A stretch of DNA of 33,652 bases from an uncultured Treponema sp. Its GTDB lineage: Bacteria > Spirochaetota > Spirochaetia > Treponematales > Treponemataceae. The stretch lies in assembly GCA_946537975.1 (NCBI GenBank), contig CAMNGG010000239.1:1-33652 (forward strand), written 5' to 3'. Below, piece after piece: positions 23,677 through 30,709 of this stretch. A model generated the notes under the pieces. The model was given only the letters and a program-made list of their open reading frames with translations, ran no database searches and was not told the origin of the DNA. The position numbers and the translations under genes were made by a program. How positions within the stretch are numbered: the first letter of the stretch is position 1; every line of letters starts with the position of its first letter.

Positions 23677-24843
23677 TTATTTCCTTTTTATCAAAATTCT
23701 CTGATAAACTTTTTCTAAATGCCCGTCACCTACTAGAAGAACTCCACTTGCATTTAAATCATAAGTTCCTTTTTTTCCAAATTTTGTAAAATATGCGTCT
23801 TTACATTCGCTTGTTGTATACAACTTTGTTTTTAAACCATATAAATCTTCATTTTCACACATTCCAACAATTTCAAATTGTTCAGGACAATATTTATCAA
23901 GAAAGGAAATGGGAACCCCCATAATTCCATTAAAATCAGATGGTATTGAATCAACAAAAGGAATTTCTATGGCATTATAATTATCATAATGACTATATCC
24001 ATAATTCTTTACTTCTTTATGTCTACTGAATTTTATATTATCTGCTTCTGTCATTAAGACTAAAGGTTGATGTCTACGCCCATGCTCAATGTTTGTGTAC
24101 CATCTGACACCATTTACACGCCAATATAATTTTCCGTCTTTAATATAAGCATTTTTTTCATTTGACATTTTTTTGGGGTCATACAATTTTGCACTTCCTA
24201 CAAAATAGGCTGCGCCACCATTAAAATAACTTGAACCAAGCCATATTTCATTATTTTTAATCTTTGGAAATACCTCTTTATATGTAATTGCATTAAGATT
24301 TCCAATTATTATAAATTTTTTATTCTTTTCTAAAATCCAGGCCAAAAATTCCTTGAATAAGCTAAATGGTGGATTAGTAATAATTATATCCGATTCATCT
24401 CTAAGCTTTCTAACTTCTTGACTTCTAAAATCACCATCACCATCTAAGTAATTCCATTTCAAATCATCAACATTGATTTTACCATCACCATTTTCATCTT
24501 TTTCAAGTATAAATATTTTTCCATTTGTTCTTGTTTTAGAATTATCAAAAAGTGGACTTTCAGTTTCAAATAACGATGGTTGGTAATCTTTGTAATATTT
24601 GCTTTCTACAGCATAACTTGTACTGATTAATTTCTTCAATCCAAATCTATTGAAATTCTGAGCAAAATATTTTGTAAAATTAGACCATTCCGGATCATCA
24701 CAAGGAAGAAGAATCGTTTTATTCTTAAAAACTTCTGGATTATAATCCAAATAAGCATTCATTTCTTTTTCGATGTCAACATATTGTGTATAAAACTCAT
24801 CGTTTTTTGTTGATTTTGCAGAATATAATTTATCATTAGCCAT
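23677..24843 (-). CDS. EcoRI-family adenine-specific DNA methyltransferase
   Basis: A 388-residue N6-adenine methylase of the EcoRI methylase family. It shows NDEFYT near the N-terminus, the long loop [13 protein letters not shown], the family-typical DGDGDFRS, the catalytic motif IV as NPPF (157-160) in [12 protein letters not shown], and later [10 protein letters not shown]. An insertion at 116-127 ([12 protein letters not shown]) is a perfect EF-hand-type calcium loop pattern (D-x-N-x-D-G-x-I-x3-D). Such enzymes protect host DNA from a partner nuclease, here probably the DUF262-HNH protein just downstream. Transcribed divergently from an XRE controller gene. Confidence 0.9.
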   Translation of the reverse strand: MANDKLYSAKSTKNDEFYTQYVDIEKEMNAYLDYNPEVFKNKTILLPCDDPEWSNFTKYFAQNFNRFGLKKLISTSYAVESKYYKDYQPSLFETESPLFDNSKTRTNGKIFILEKDENGDGKINVDDLKWNYLDGDGDFRSQEVRKLRDESDIIITNPPFSLFKEFLAWILEKNKKFIIIGNLNAITYKEVFPKIKNNEIWLGSSYFNGGAAYFVGSAKLYDPKKMSNEKNAYIKDGKLYWRVNGVRWYTNIEHGRRHQPLVLMTEADNIKFSRHKEVKNYGYSHYDNYNAIEIPFVDSIPSDFNGIMGVPISFLDKYCPEQFEIVGMCENEDLYGLKTKLYTTSECKDAYFTKFGKKGTYDLNASGVLLVGDGHLEKVYQRILIKRK

Positions 24844-24856
24844 AAAAAACTACCTA

Positions 24857-24956
24857 ATGATAATGGTCATAAAAATTTCATAAAATGAACATTATCATCT
24901 TCTAAATAATAATGAATTAGTTCACTTTATTAAAGATAAAGATGATAAAAATCATC
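24857..24956. promoter_or_regulatory. Divergent control region with two palindromic operators
   Basis: A 9-bp inverted repeat ATGATAATG (24857-24865) and CATTATCAT (24890-24898) lies in front of the methylase gene. A second perfect palindrome, GATGAT-AAAA-ATCATC (24941-24956), lies 5 bp before the controller gene and overlaps a possible -10 box (TTCACT at 24921, 17 bp, GATAAA). This layout fits C-protein-type control: the XRE product represses itself and sets methylase/nuclease timing. Confidence 0.65.
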
Positions 24957-24961
24957 AAAAT

Positions 24962-25303
24962 ATGAATATGAGTTTTTGGAAAAATGTTGAGGAAGAATTA
25001 AAATTTCAGAATAAAACTCGAAAGCAATTAGCAAAAGCTGTCGGATTTGATACGACAACTATAAGCAAAGGTTTAACAAATCAAAGTATTCCTTCGGCTG
25101 ATGTAGCATTAAAAATTGCTTACTTTTTAAATGTATCTGTTGAATCACTTTTGGATTTACCTGCCAGAACAGAGAATAAAAATGCTGAGGAAGAACAAAA
25201 ACAAATTCGTTATTACAAAAAATATTTCAATTTAATTTCTCAAGCCGAACACTTGAACGACCAACAATTAAAAGCTATTGAGAATCTAATTAAAACTATA
25301 TAA
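24962..25303 (+). CDS. XRE-family controller (C-protein-like) of the restriction-modification cassette
   Basis: A 113-residue regulator with a lambda-repressor-type helix-turn-helix: RKQLAKAVGFDTTTISKGL followed by ALKIAYFLNVSVESLLDLP. The C-terminal 45 residues are a charged helix, longer than in classical C proteins (about 80 residues). Its position, divergent from the methylase with palindromes between, suggests autoregulated control of the cassette. There is no ribosome binding site before the ATG, and a second ATG lies two codons on; the mRNA may be nearly leaderless. Confidence 0.85.
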   Translation: MNMSFWKNVEEELKFQNKTRKQLAKAVGFDTTTISKGLTNQSIPSADVALKIAYFLNVSVESLLDLPARTENKNAEEEQKQIRYYKKYFNLISQAEHLNDQQLKAIENLIKTI

Positions 25304-25317
25304 AAGCAGGGGCGTTG

Positions 25318-25396
25318 CGGAACAACCAGTTGTTCCGAGCCATTTTTATCGATGAGCCTAAAAAATGCAGTGCATTTTTTTTAACGGCTCTTCGAT
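25318..25396. terminator. Strong hairpins after the XRE gene
   Basis: First a 9-bp palindrome CGGAACAAC-CA-GTTGTTCCG (25318-25337). Then a long stem (25348-25396): ATCGA/TCGAT, GAGCC/GGCTC and AAAAAATGC/GCATTTTTT with loop AGT, followed by more T. The inner stem can act as a terminator in both directions, ending the XRE transcript and possibly hslU transcripts. Confidence 0.65.
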
Positions 25397-25399
25397 TTT

Positions 25400-25535
25400 A
25401 GGCAGGGGGCGGCGTTTGAGCCCCCCGCAGAAGGGATAGCGGAAGACCGGTAGCACGCTTGCGTGCGTACGGGCTGGAGCGAGGGGAAGGCCTTCCCCTC
25501 CTAACACCTAAAACCTAGAACCTATAACCTATAAC
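25400..25535. repeat. Composite intergenic repeat beside hslU
   Basis: A GC-rich palindromic part (about 25400-25500: GGGGGC...GCCCCCC, GCACGCTTGCGTGC, GAGGGGAAGGCCTTCCCCT) is followed by a short-period tandem tract of the ACCTATA/ACCTAAA type (25502-25540). The tract runs into the last bases of hslU: the hslU stop codon is read from its CTA. Same plan as the block at 17212-17338. Confidence 0.75.
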
Positions 25536-27089
25536 CTAAAGAATATATCTGCTCAAATCCTGATTCTGACTGATGCCTTCGAGCTTTTCGTCTACGTAGG
25601 CAGCATCAATCTTGATTGTCTCACCCTTGTGTTCATCTGCTTCGAAGTTGATATCGGCAAGAACCTTTTCCATAATTGTGTGCAGGCGGCGGGCTCCGAT
25701 ATTTTCGGCGCTGGCGTTCACCTCTTCTGCAACAGTACTCATACGGTCGAGGGCGTCTTCTGTGATATCGAGTTTTACACCTTCTGTTTCGAGAAGCGAT
25801 GTGTACTGCATAATCAGGCTGTTCTTTGGCTCGCTGAGAATGCGTTTAAAATCATCTTTGTGCAGTGAATCAAGCTCTACACGAAGTGGGAAGCGTCCCT
25901 GCAATTCCGGAATCAAATCACTAGGAGCGGCAACACTGAAGGCACCGGCAGCAATAAAAAGAATGTGAGTTGTATCAATTACACCAAACTTTGTATTTAC
26001 GTTACTGCCTTCTACGATTGGAAGGATATCACGCTGAACTCCTTCGCGGCTTACGTCCTGTCCGTGGCTTTCGCCGTGAACCGCAATCTTATCTATTTCA
26101 TCAATAAAGATAATTCCGCTCTGCTCTACACGCTTTTTGGCTTCGTCGGCAACCTTGTCGTGATCTACCATATTATCCAGAACTTCTTCGGTAAGAATCT
26201 TGCGGGCTTCCTTTACAGTGATGTTGCGCTTTTTACCGCGGCCAGAGCCGTTCATCATATTCAGGATTCCCTGCATGCTGTTCTGAAGGTCGTCTATGCT
26301 GCCACCGGCAATGATTTCCATATTTGGCATTCCCTGAGGGCGGTGAACAACCATTTCAACCTCGCGGTCTTCGAGTTTACCCTCGCGAAGCATCTGACGG
26401 AACTTTTCGCGGGTATGATTTTCACGCTCTTTTTCTGCAGCAGCCTCGGCAGATTCAGCGGCTTCTTCGTCGGCCTTCTGCTGGTCTGCTGCAGCCTGAT
26501 TTGCCTCATTAAGAGCTGACTGCATGTCAGCGGCAACCTTGTTCAAATCTATTGTGATTTCACCTGCGCTTGGCTGAGTCAAAAAGCCCAGAGGCTTGAT
26601 ATCCATTTTAGAGTCAGATGCTGACTTGTCGTTTTTCTTCTTCTCGTCTTTACCGGTTCCAGGCAAGAGCAAATCAAGAAGGCGCTCTTCAACAACGCTT
26701 ACAGACTTCTCGCGGAGCTGCTCTTCCATCTCGGCTTTAACGTCGTTGTAGCCAACTGCCATAAGGTCGCGAATCATGCTTTCTACATCGCGGCCAACGT
26801 AACCGACCTCGGTGTATTTTGTAGCTTCAACCTTAAGGAAAGGCGCACCGCAGAGCTTTGCAAGACGGCGGGCAATTTCTGTTTTACCACAGCCTGTTGG
26901 TCCAATCATCAAAATGTTTTTTGGAGCAACTTCATCGCGGATTTCTTCCGGCAATTTGAGACGGCGGAAGCGGTTACGAAGAGCAACTGCAACGGCACGC
27001 TTAGCCTTTTCCTGCCCGATGATATATGAGTCCAGTCTCTCTACAATCTGTTTTGGTGTAAGTTCTGTTTTGTTTTCTGTGTTTTCCAT
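25536..27089 (-). CDS. hslU: HslU, ATPase subunit of the HslUV protease
   Basis: AAA+ unfoldase that feeds HslV. Walker A GPTGCGKT (63-70), pore motif GYVGRDVES, Walker B IIFIDEIDK, sensor region GAFSVAAPSDLIPELQGRFP, and the conserved C-terminal tail DLSRYIL that docks into HslV. The 517 residues are longer than E. coli HslU (443), the extra lying in the middle I domain (Ala/Glu/Lys-rich). The open frame extends 24 codons further to 27161, but those codons are the repeat at 27105-27165; the true start is MENTENKTELTPKQ at 27089. Confidence 0.97.
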   Translation of the reverse strand: MENTENKTELTPKQIVERLDSYIIGQEKAKRAVAVALRNRFRRLKLPEEIRDEVAPKNILMIGPTGCGKTEIARRLAKLCGAPFLKVEATKYTEVGYVGRDVESMIRDLMAVGYNDVKAEMEEQLREKSVSVVEERLLDLLLPGTGKDEKKKNDKSASDSKMDIKPLGFLTQPSAGEITIDLNKVAADMQSALNEANQAAADQQKADEEAAESAEAAAEKERENHTREKFRQMLREGKLEDREVEMVVHRPQGMPNMEIIAGGSIDDLQNSMQGILNMMNGSGRGKKRNITVKEARKILTEEVLDNMVDHDKVADEAKKRVEQSGIIFIDEIDKIAVHGESHGQDVSREGVQRDILPIVEGSNVNTKFGVIDTTHILFIAAGAFSVAAPSDLIPELQGRFPLRVELDSLHKDDFKRILSEPKNSLIMQYTSLLETEGVKLDITEDALDRMSTVAEEVNASAENIGARRLHTIMEKVLADINFEADEHKGETIKIDAAYVDEKLEGISQNQDLSRYIL

Positions 27090-27104
27090 AAGGTTATAAT
27101 TCCC

Positions 27105-27165
27105 TGTCACCCCGAACTTGTTTCGGGGTCTCATTTTTAGATGCTGAAACAAGTTCAGCATGACG
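27105..27165. repeat. Double-hairpin intergenic repeat (TGTCACCCCGAA type), copy 2
   Basis: A 61-bp unit closely related to 16634-16693: TGTCACCCCGAACTTGTTTC with GGGGT, then ATGCTGAAACAAGTTCAGCAT. Its two hairpins lie in the hslV-hslU mRNA between the two genes. One edge supplies an AGGGAA that may serve as the weak hslU ribosome binding site. Confidence 0.85.
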
Positions 27166-27170
27166 CAATC

Positions 27171-27716
27171 TTACTCTAACGTTTCAACAGTCAAATTCTG
27201 ATTTGTGTAAATACAGATGCTGCCGGCGATATTCAAAGATCTCTCCGCAATTTCCTTAGCGCTCAAATCCGAAGAATCAAGATAAGCAAGGGCCGCAGAG
27301 TAAGCATAGTTACCGCCCGAACCAATCGCAATTGCATCGTGCTCAGGCTCAATAACGTTACCGTCGCCGCTGATCAAAAGAATCTGTTTTTTATCGGCAA
27401 CAAGAAGCATAGCCTCGAGCTTCTGCAGAGTGCGGTCTGTTCGCCAGGCCTTAGCAAGCTCAACTGCAGAGCGCATAATGTCGCCGTTATATTCCTTTAC
27501 CTTAGCTTCAAAGCGGTCCAGCAGAGTAAAAGCGTCTGCCACAGAACCTGCAAAGCCGGTGAGAATCTTTCCATCATAAATTTTACGAACCTTTCGCGAG
27601 TTTCCCTTACAAACTGTCTCGCCCAAAGTACACTGACCGTCGCCCGCCATGGCAACCTGTCCGTTTCTGCGCACCGCAAGAATAGTGGTGCTTCTGATTT
27701 TCGTCTTATTTCCCAT
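27171..27716 (-). CDS. hslV: HslV, proteolytic subunit of the HslUV protease
   Basis: N-terminal-threonine peptidase of the HslUV complex, 181 residues. After a short leader comes S-T-T-I-L-A-V-R-R with the catalytic Thr at residue 10, exposed by processing; then [20 protein letters not shown] and [18 protein letters not shown], the family signature, and [14 protein letters not shown] near the end. The frame extends upstream to 27866, but the start at 27716 matches the family. A good promoter (27724-27752) lies immediately in front, so the mRNA would be leaderless. Downstream hslU is co-transcribed. Confidence 0.97.
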   Translation of the reverse strand: MGNKTKIRSTTILAVRRNGQVAMAGDGQCTLGETVCKGNSRKVRKIYDGKILTGFAGSVADAFTLLDRFEAKVKEYNGDIMRSAVELAKAWRTDRTLQKLEAMLLVADKKQILLISGDGNVIEPEHDAIAIGSGGNYAYSAALAYLDSSDLSAKEIAERSLNIAGSICIYTNQNLTVETLE

Positions 27717-27723
27717 ATAATAA

Positions 27724-27752
27724 AATATAATGATTTCCGCCTCACTATGCAA
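27724..27752 (-). promoter_or_regulatory. Sigma-70-type promoter of hslVU
   Basis: On the minus strand TTGCAT (27752-27747), 17 bp, TATATT (27729-27724). The -10 box ends 7 nt before the hslV ATG, so transcription would start at or within a base or two of the start codon. The -35 sequence is the same as that of fliF. Confidence 0.6.
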
Positions 27753-27827
27753 ATAAAAAAGAAAACAGAAAGAAAATTGACTTTTTTTCAAATTTCCTCC
27801 AAAAAAACTGCGTAAAATGCCGATGAA

Positions 27828-27965
27828 ATGTATTTTGATGAATTTGCTGAAAAAGTACGCAATCACAAGCAGAATTCAGAGGGGGTAAAGGTGGTTAGTA
27901 AAATAGTAGAAGAATACGGTGATGAAAGAGCCGCAGCCACCTTGCAACAAGGAATACAACAGTAA
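27828..27965 (+). pseudogene. C-terminal remnant of a PD-(D/E)XK transposase/Rpn-type nuclease
   Basis: A 45-codon open stretch reads [19 protein letters not shown] and continues VKVVSKIVEEYGDERAAAT, ending QQGIQQ. This resembles the C-terminal segment common in PD-(D/E)XK transposase-family (Rpn-like) proteins of gut bacteria, where a (R/V)xxxKxxxEGxK motif is followed by an E-E/acidic helix. The frame is open only a few codons further upstream, so the catalytic part is missing. It could also be a chance short ORF. Confidence 0.4.
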
Positions 27966-27972
27966 TCTATTG

Positions 27973-28225
27973 AGGAAGTTATTTTACTTCGTCGGACTGC
28001 GCTACTGCGCAGATCCGACGAGGCACATGCGTCGGGCAAGCCCGCCGCTATCTGTATGGAAATTTATATACGTGTGCGCTCGCACGCACTGCGATTCCAC
28101 TCTGCCTGAATTAGCCTAGTTCGCACTACCTACCAGACACATCAGCCGCCTTCGGCGTCTGGTGTTGCAAGGAAGTTATTTTACTTCGTCGGACTGCGCT
28201 ACTGCGCAGATCCGACGAGGCACAT
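27973..28225. repeat. 56-bp direct repeat flanking a 141-bp spacer, overlapping the end of fabZ
   Basis: The 56-bp sequence at 27973-28028 recurs exactly in register at 28170-28225 (offset 197). Each copy contains a hairpin, GTCGGACTGCGC pairing with GCGCAG-A-TCCGAC (one bulged A). Between them are further hairpins (for example CCAGAC...GTCTGG and GTGCGCTCGCACGC). The second copy encodes the last seven or eight residues and stop codon of fabZ. Apart from the remnant above, this is all I see between hslV and fabZ. Confidence 0.85.
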
Positions 28226-28630
28226 CCATTCTGCCTCGGCGCATAACTTATCGCCTACGTAGGCTTTACCGGCCTGTTTGATCATCTTTGGGCTGTTGCG
28301 GAGGAACTCAATTTCCATACGAACCTTGTCGCCAGGACGAACCTGGTTGCGGAACTTTACCTTGTCCAGTGTGGCAAAGAAGAAAAGCCCGTCTGCGGGT
28401 ACAATGTTCAGATAACGCAAAGCCGCGCCGCCTGCCTGAGCCATAGTCTCACAGAGAATTACTCCCGGAACTACAGGGTACTCAGGAAAGTGTCCCTTAA
28501 AGAAAAACTCGTTTTCTGTAAAGGTATGTTCACAAACGCAGCCCTTTTCATCAGCACTGATAATTGCGTCGACAAAAAGAAAAGGCTCGCGGTGTGGAAG
28601 CAATGATTTAATATCAGTTGTTAATGCCAT
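28199..28630 (-). CDS. fabZ: FabZ, 3-hydroxyacyl-ACP dehydratase
   Basis: Dehydratase of fatty-acid elongation, 143 residues. It has LLPHREPFLFVDAI at the start and the catalytic region GHFPEYPVVPGV with H47 and E61 (ILCETMAQ). The last residues (C-L-V-G-S-A-Q) and the stop codon come from the 56-bp repeat, so the natural 3' end was replaced. FabZ tails are variable, so the enzyme should still work. It is the last gene of fabD-fabF-barrel-fabZ, 13 bp after the barrel gene. Confidence 0.96.
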   Translation of the reverse strand: MALTTDIKSLLPHREPFLFVDAIISADEKGCVCEHTFTENEFFFKGHFPEYPVVPGVILCETMAQAGGAALRYLNIVPADGLFFFATLDKVKFRNQVRPGDKVRMEIEFLRNSPKMIKQAGKAYVGDKLCAEAEWMCLVGSAQ

Positions 28631-28643
28631 TTAAATCCTCTTG

Positions 28644-29339
28644 TTACCAGCTGAAGGAAATAGCGGCATAAAGAACATTCTGTGTCAAATCAAACTTCTT
28701 ATTAACAGTTTCTGTATTAGAAGGAATGGAGTATGATGAATTATAAGTAATTGTTTCAATCTTATCGCCAAGGCCCTTTACAAATCTCCAGCCGATAACA
28801 GGATTAACTACACTGTTTGGAAGGAACTTAGCCTGAAGGCCAAGAGAGATTCCCGAGTAAGAAGCATTCAAATTAGTATAACCATAAACCTGGCTATATC
28901 CACTTTGATATCTATAATTAGATGGTTCCTTAAAATTCCAGCCGGCATTATAACCAATGTTAAAACCAAAGCGAACAACGTTTCCTAAATAAAGTCCAAC
29001 AGCAGGTCCAAATTCAAAGTTCAAAGAAACACTGACTGCATCTTCATAAGTTACGTTAGGCCTATTGCCAAGCACTTTCCAGTTTTCAGTCTTTCCAACA
29101 CCAAAATTAAAACCACCCATAAAACCAAAGCCTACAATATCCCATGGCTTAAAAAGATGATATGACTGAAGCCCCATCGCAAATTCGTTGGCATTGATAT
29201 CTTTGTCCACATCCTGAACTGTTGCCTTATTGATACCATAACCAAACTGAATCTGAATATCTCCATTATAGAAATCTCCAGCACAAACTGCTCCACCCAT
29301 TACCATAAGGGCAGCTACCAAAGCTAAAATCTTTTTCAT
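28644..29339 (-). CDS. Outer-membrane beta-barrel protein
   Basis: The 231-residue protein has a signal peptide (1-20, MKKILALVAALMVMGGAVCA) and then alternating amphipathic strands rich in Gly/Tyr/Asn/Phe, such as IQIQFGYGIN, VRFGFNIGYNAGW and GISLGLQAKF. It ends in Trp (YAAISFSW), the aromatic terminal residue that signals barrel assembly. About eight strands are likely, an OmpW/OmpX-size barrel. It lies 15 bp after fabF and 13 bp before fabZ, so it is co-transcribed with fatty-acid synthesis genes. Function unknown. Confidence 0.85.
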   Translation of the reverse strand: MKKILALVAALMVMGGAVCAGDFYNGDIQIQFGYGINKATVQDVDKDINANEFAMGLQSYHLFKPWDIVGFGFMGGFNFGVGKTENWKVLGNRPNVTYEDAVSVSLNFEFGPAVGLYLGNVVRFGFNIGYNAGWNFKEPSNYRYQSGYSQVYGYTNLNASYSGISLGLQAKFLPNSVVNPVIGWRFVKGLGDKIETITYNSSYSIPSNTETVNKKFDLTQNVLYAAISFSW

Positions 29340-29354
29340 AAATTTTTCTCCTTT

Positions 29355-30608
29355 CTATTTTATTTTCTTTATAATAATTGCACCGTTGTGTCCACCAAAA
29401 CCAAAGGTTGCAGACATTGCGGCGTCTATATTCATTTCTACACCTTTGTTAGGTGTGTAGTCAAGGTCACAACCGCCTTCAATATCCTGCTCATCAAGGT
29501 TCTTTGTACAAGGAACAAAGCTGTCGTTGATTGCCTTTACACAAATCATAGCTTCTACCGCGCCGGTTGCACCTAGACAGTGTCCGTGCATAGACTTTGT
29601 AGAAGAAATCTTAAGCTTGCGGGCATTTTCTTCACCGAAGGCAATCTTAATCATATTTGTTTCGCTGGAATCATTCTTCATTGTAGATGTTCCGTGAGCG
29701 TTGTAGTACTGAATCTCGCTTGGATCCATTCCGGCATCCTTGAGGGCGCGTGTCATACACTTTGAACCGCAGATTCCATCAGGATTTGGAGCTGTAAGAT
29801 GATATCCATCACAAGAAGCACCGTAACCTGCAATTTCTGCATAAATCTTAGCACCACGAGCCTTAGCGTGCTCATACTCTTCGAGAACGAGAATAGCTGA
29901 GCCCTCGCCCATTACAAAGCCGTTGCGGTTCTTATCGAAAGGACGGCTTGCCTTTGTCGGGTCATCATCAAAACCAGTAGAAAGAGCGTGAAGTACTTCG
30001 AAGCCTACAACACCGAACTGACAGATAGTTGATTCAGCACCACCACTCAAACAGGTGTCGAGGCGGCCACTTCTTACCATATCAAAAGCAACTCCGAGAG
30101 CATCTGTACCAGAAGAACATGCTGTAGCAATTGACTGAACAGGACCGTGTACTCCAAACTGAATTGCGATGTTTCCGCCTACTTCGTTAGGAATGAGCTT
30201 TGGAATAGCCATAGGATTAGTTTTTACACCACCCATTTTCTGCATACCAAGAATATCAGCTTCTGTCTCTTCGAGACCACCGATTCCAACTCCAAGTACA
30301 ATACCGGTTTCATCAAGTACTTCGGCATTTCCCATAAGCCCTGAATCATCAAGTGCCATTTTAGCTGCGGCTACACCAAGCTGTGTAAAACGAGCCATTT
30401 TGCGGGCATCCTTTGAATCCATATAAAGACCTGGATCAAAGTTTTTTACTTCTGCCGCATAGTGAACCTTGTTTACAGAAGCATCAAAAAGTGTGATTGG
30501 GCCGATTCCGCTTTTGCCGGCTTTAATTCCAGCCCAGGTTTCTTCTACAGTATTTCCAAGAGGAGTTACAGCTCCCATTCCAGTAATTACAACACGTCTT
30601 TTTTCCAT
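29355..30608 (-). CDS. fabF: FabF, 3-oxoacyl-ACP synthase II
   Basis: Condensing enzyme of fatty-acid elongation, 417 residues. The Cys-His-His triad is C164 (TACSSGTDA), H305 (NAHGTSTM) and H343 (MHGHCLGATG). It begins MEKRRVVITGMGAVTPLGNT. The frame has five extra codons upstream; I choose the ATG at 30608 because GAGGA precedes it and the family begins there. Downstream of fabD across an 101-bp gap containing a strong hairpin. Confidence 0.97.
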   Translation of the reverse strand: MEKRRVVITGMGAVTPLGNTVEETWAGIKAGKSGIGPITLFDASVNKVHYAAEVKNFDPGLYMDSKDARKMARFTQLGVAAAKMALDDSGLMGNAEVLDETGIVLGVGIGGLEETEADILGMQKMGGVKTNPMAIPKLIPNEVGGNIAIQFGVHGPVQSIATACSSGTDALGVAFDMVRSGRLDTCLSGGAESTICQFGVVGFEVLHALSTGFDDDPTKASRPFDKNRNGFVMGEGSAILVLEEYEHAKARGAKIYAEIAGYGASCDGYHLTAPNPDGICGSKCMTRALKDAGMDPSEIQYYNAHGTSTMKNDSSETNMIKIAFGEENARKLKISSTKSMHGHCLGATGAVEAMICVKAINDSFVPCTKNLDEQDIEGGCDLDYTPNKGVEMNIDAAMSATFGFGGHNGAIIIKKIK

Positions 30609-30634
30609 ATTAATCCTCATCAAAATTTTACAAA

Positions 30635-30687
30635 GATATAAAAGATAGAAAGGATGATAAGGATTTTTTTATTCTATCTTTTATATC
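30635..30687. repeat. 16-bp perfect inverted repeat between fabD and fabF
   Basis: GATATAAAAGATAGAA (30635-30650) and TTCTATCTTTTATATC (30672-30687) form a perfect 16-bp stem with a 21-nt loop, and weaker complementary sequence (ACAAAGAT/ATCTTTGT) lies outside. In the fabDF mRNA it would form a long AU-rich hairpin. There is no clear U tract after it on the minus strand, so it looks like an mRNA-processing or stability element, or a mobile palindrome, rather than a terminator. Confidence 0.8.
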
Positions 30688-30709
30688 CTGTTCATCTTTG
30701 TTTATTAAA

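Noticed and set aside
27090-27161. 24-codon N-terminal extension of hslU
   Set aside because: These codons are the palindromic repeat 27105-27165 plus its edge, and HslU family similarity starts at MENTENKTEL.
27717-27866. Longer HslV starting at 27866
   Set aside because: The extension would place 50 residues before the catalytic Thr and covers the promoter region.
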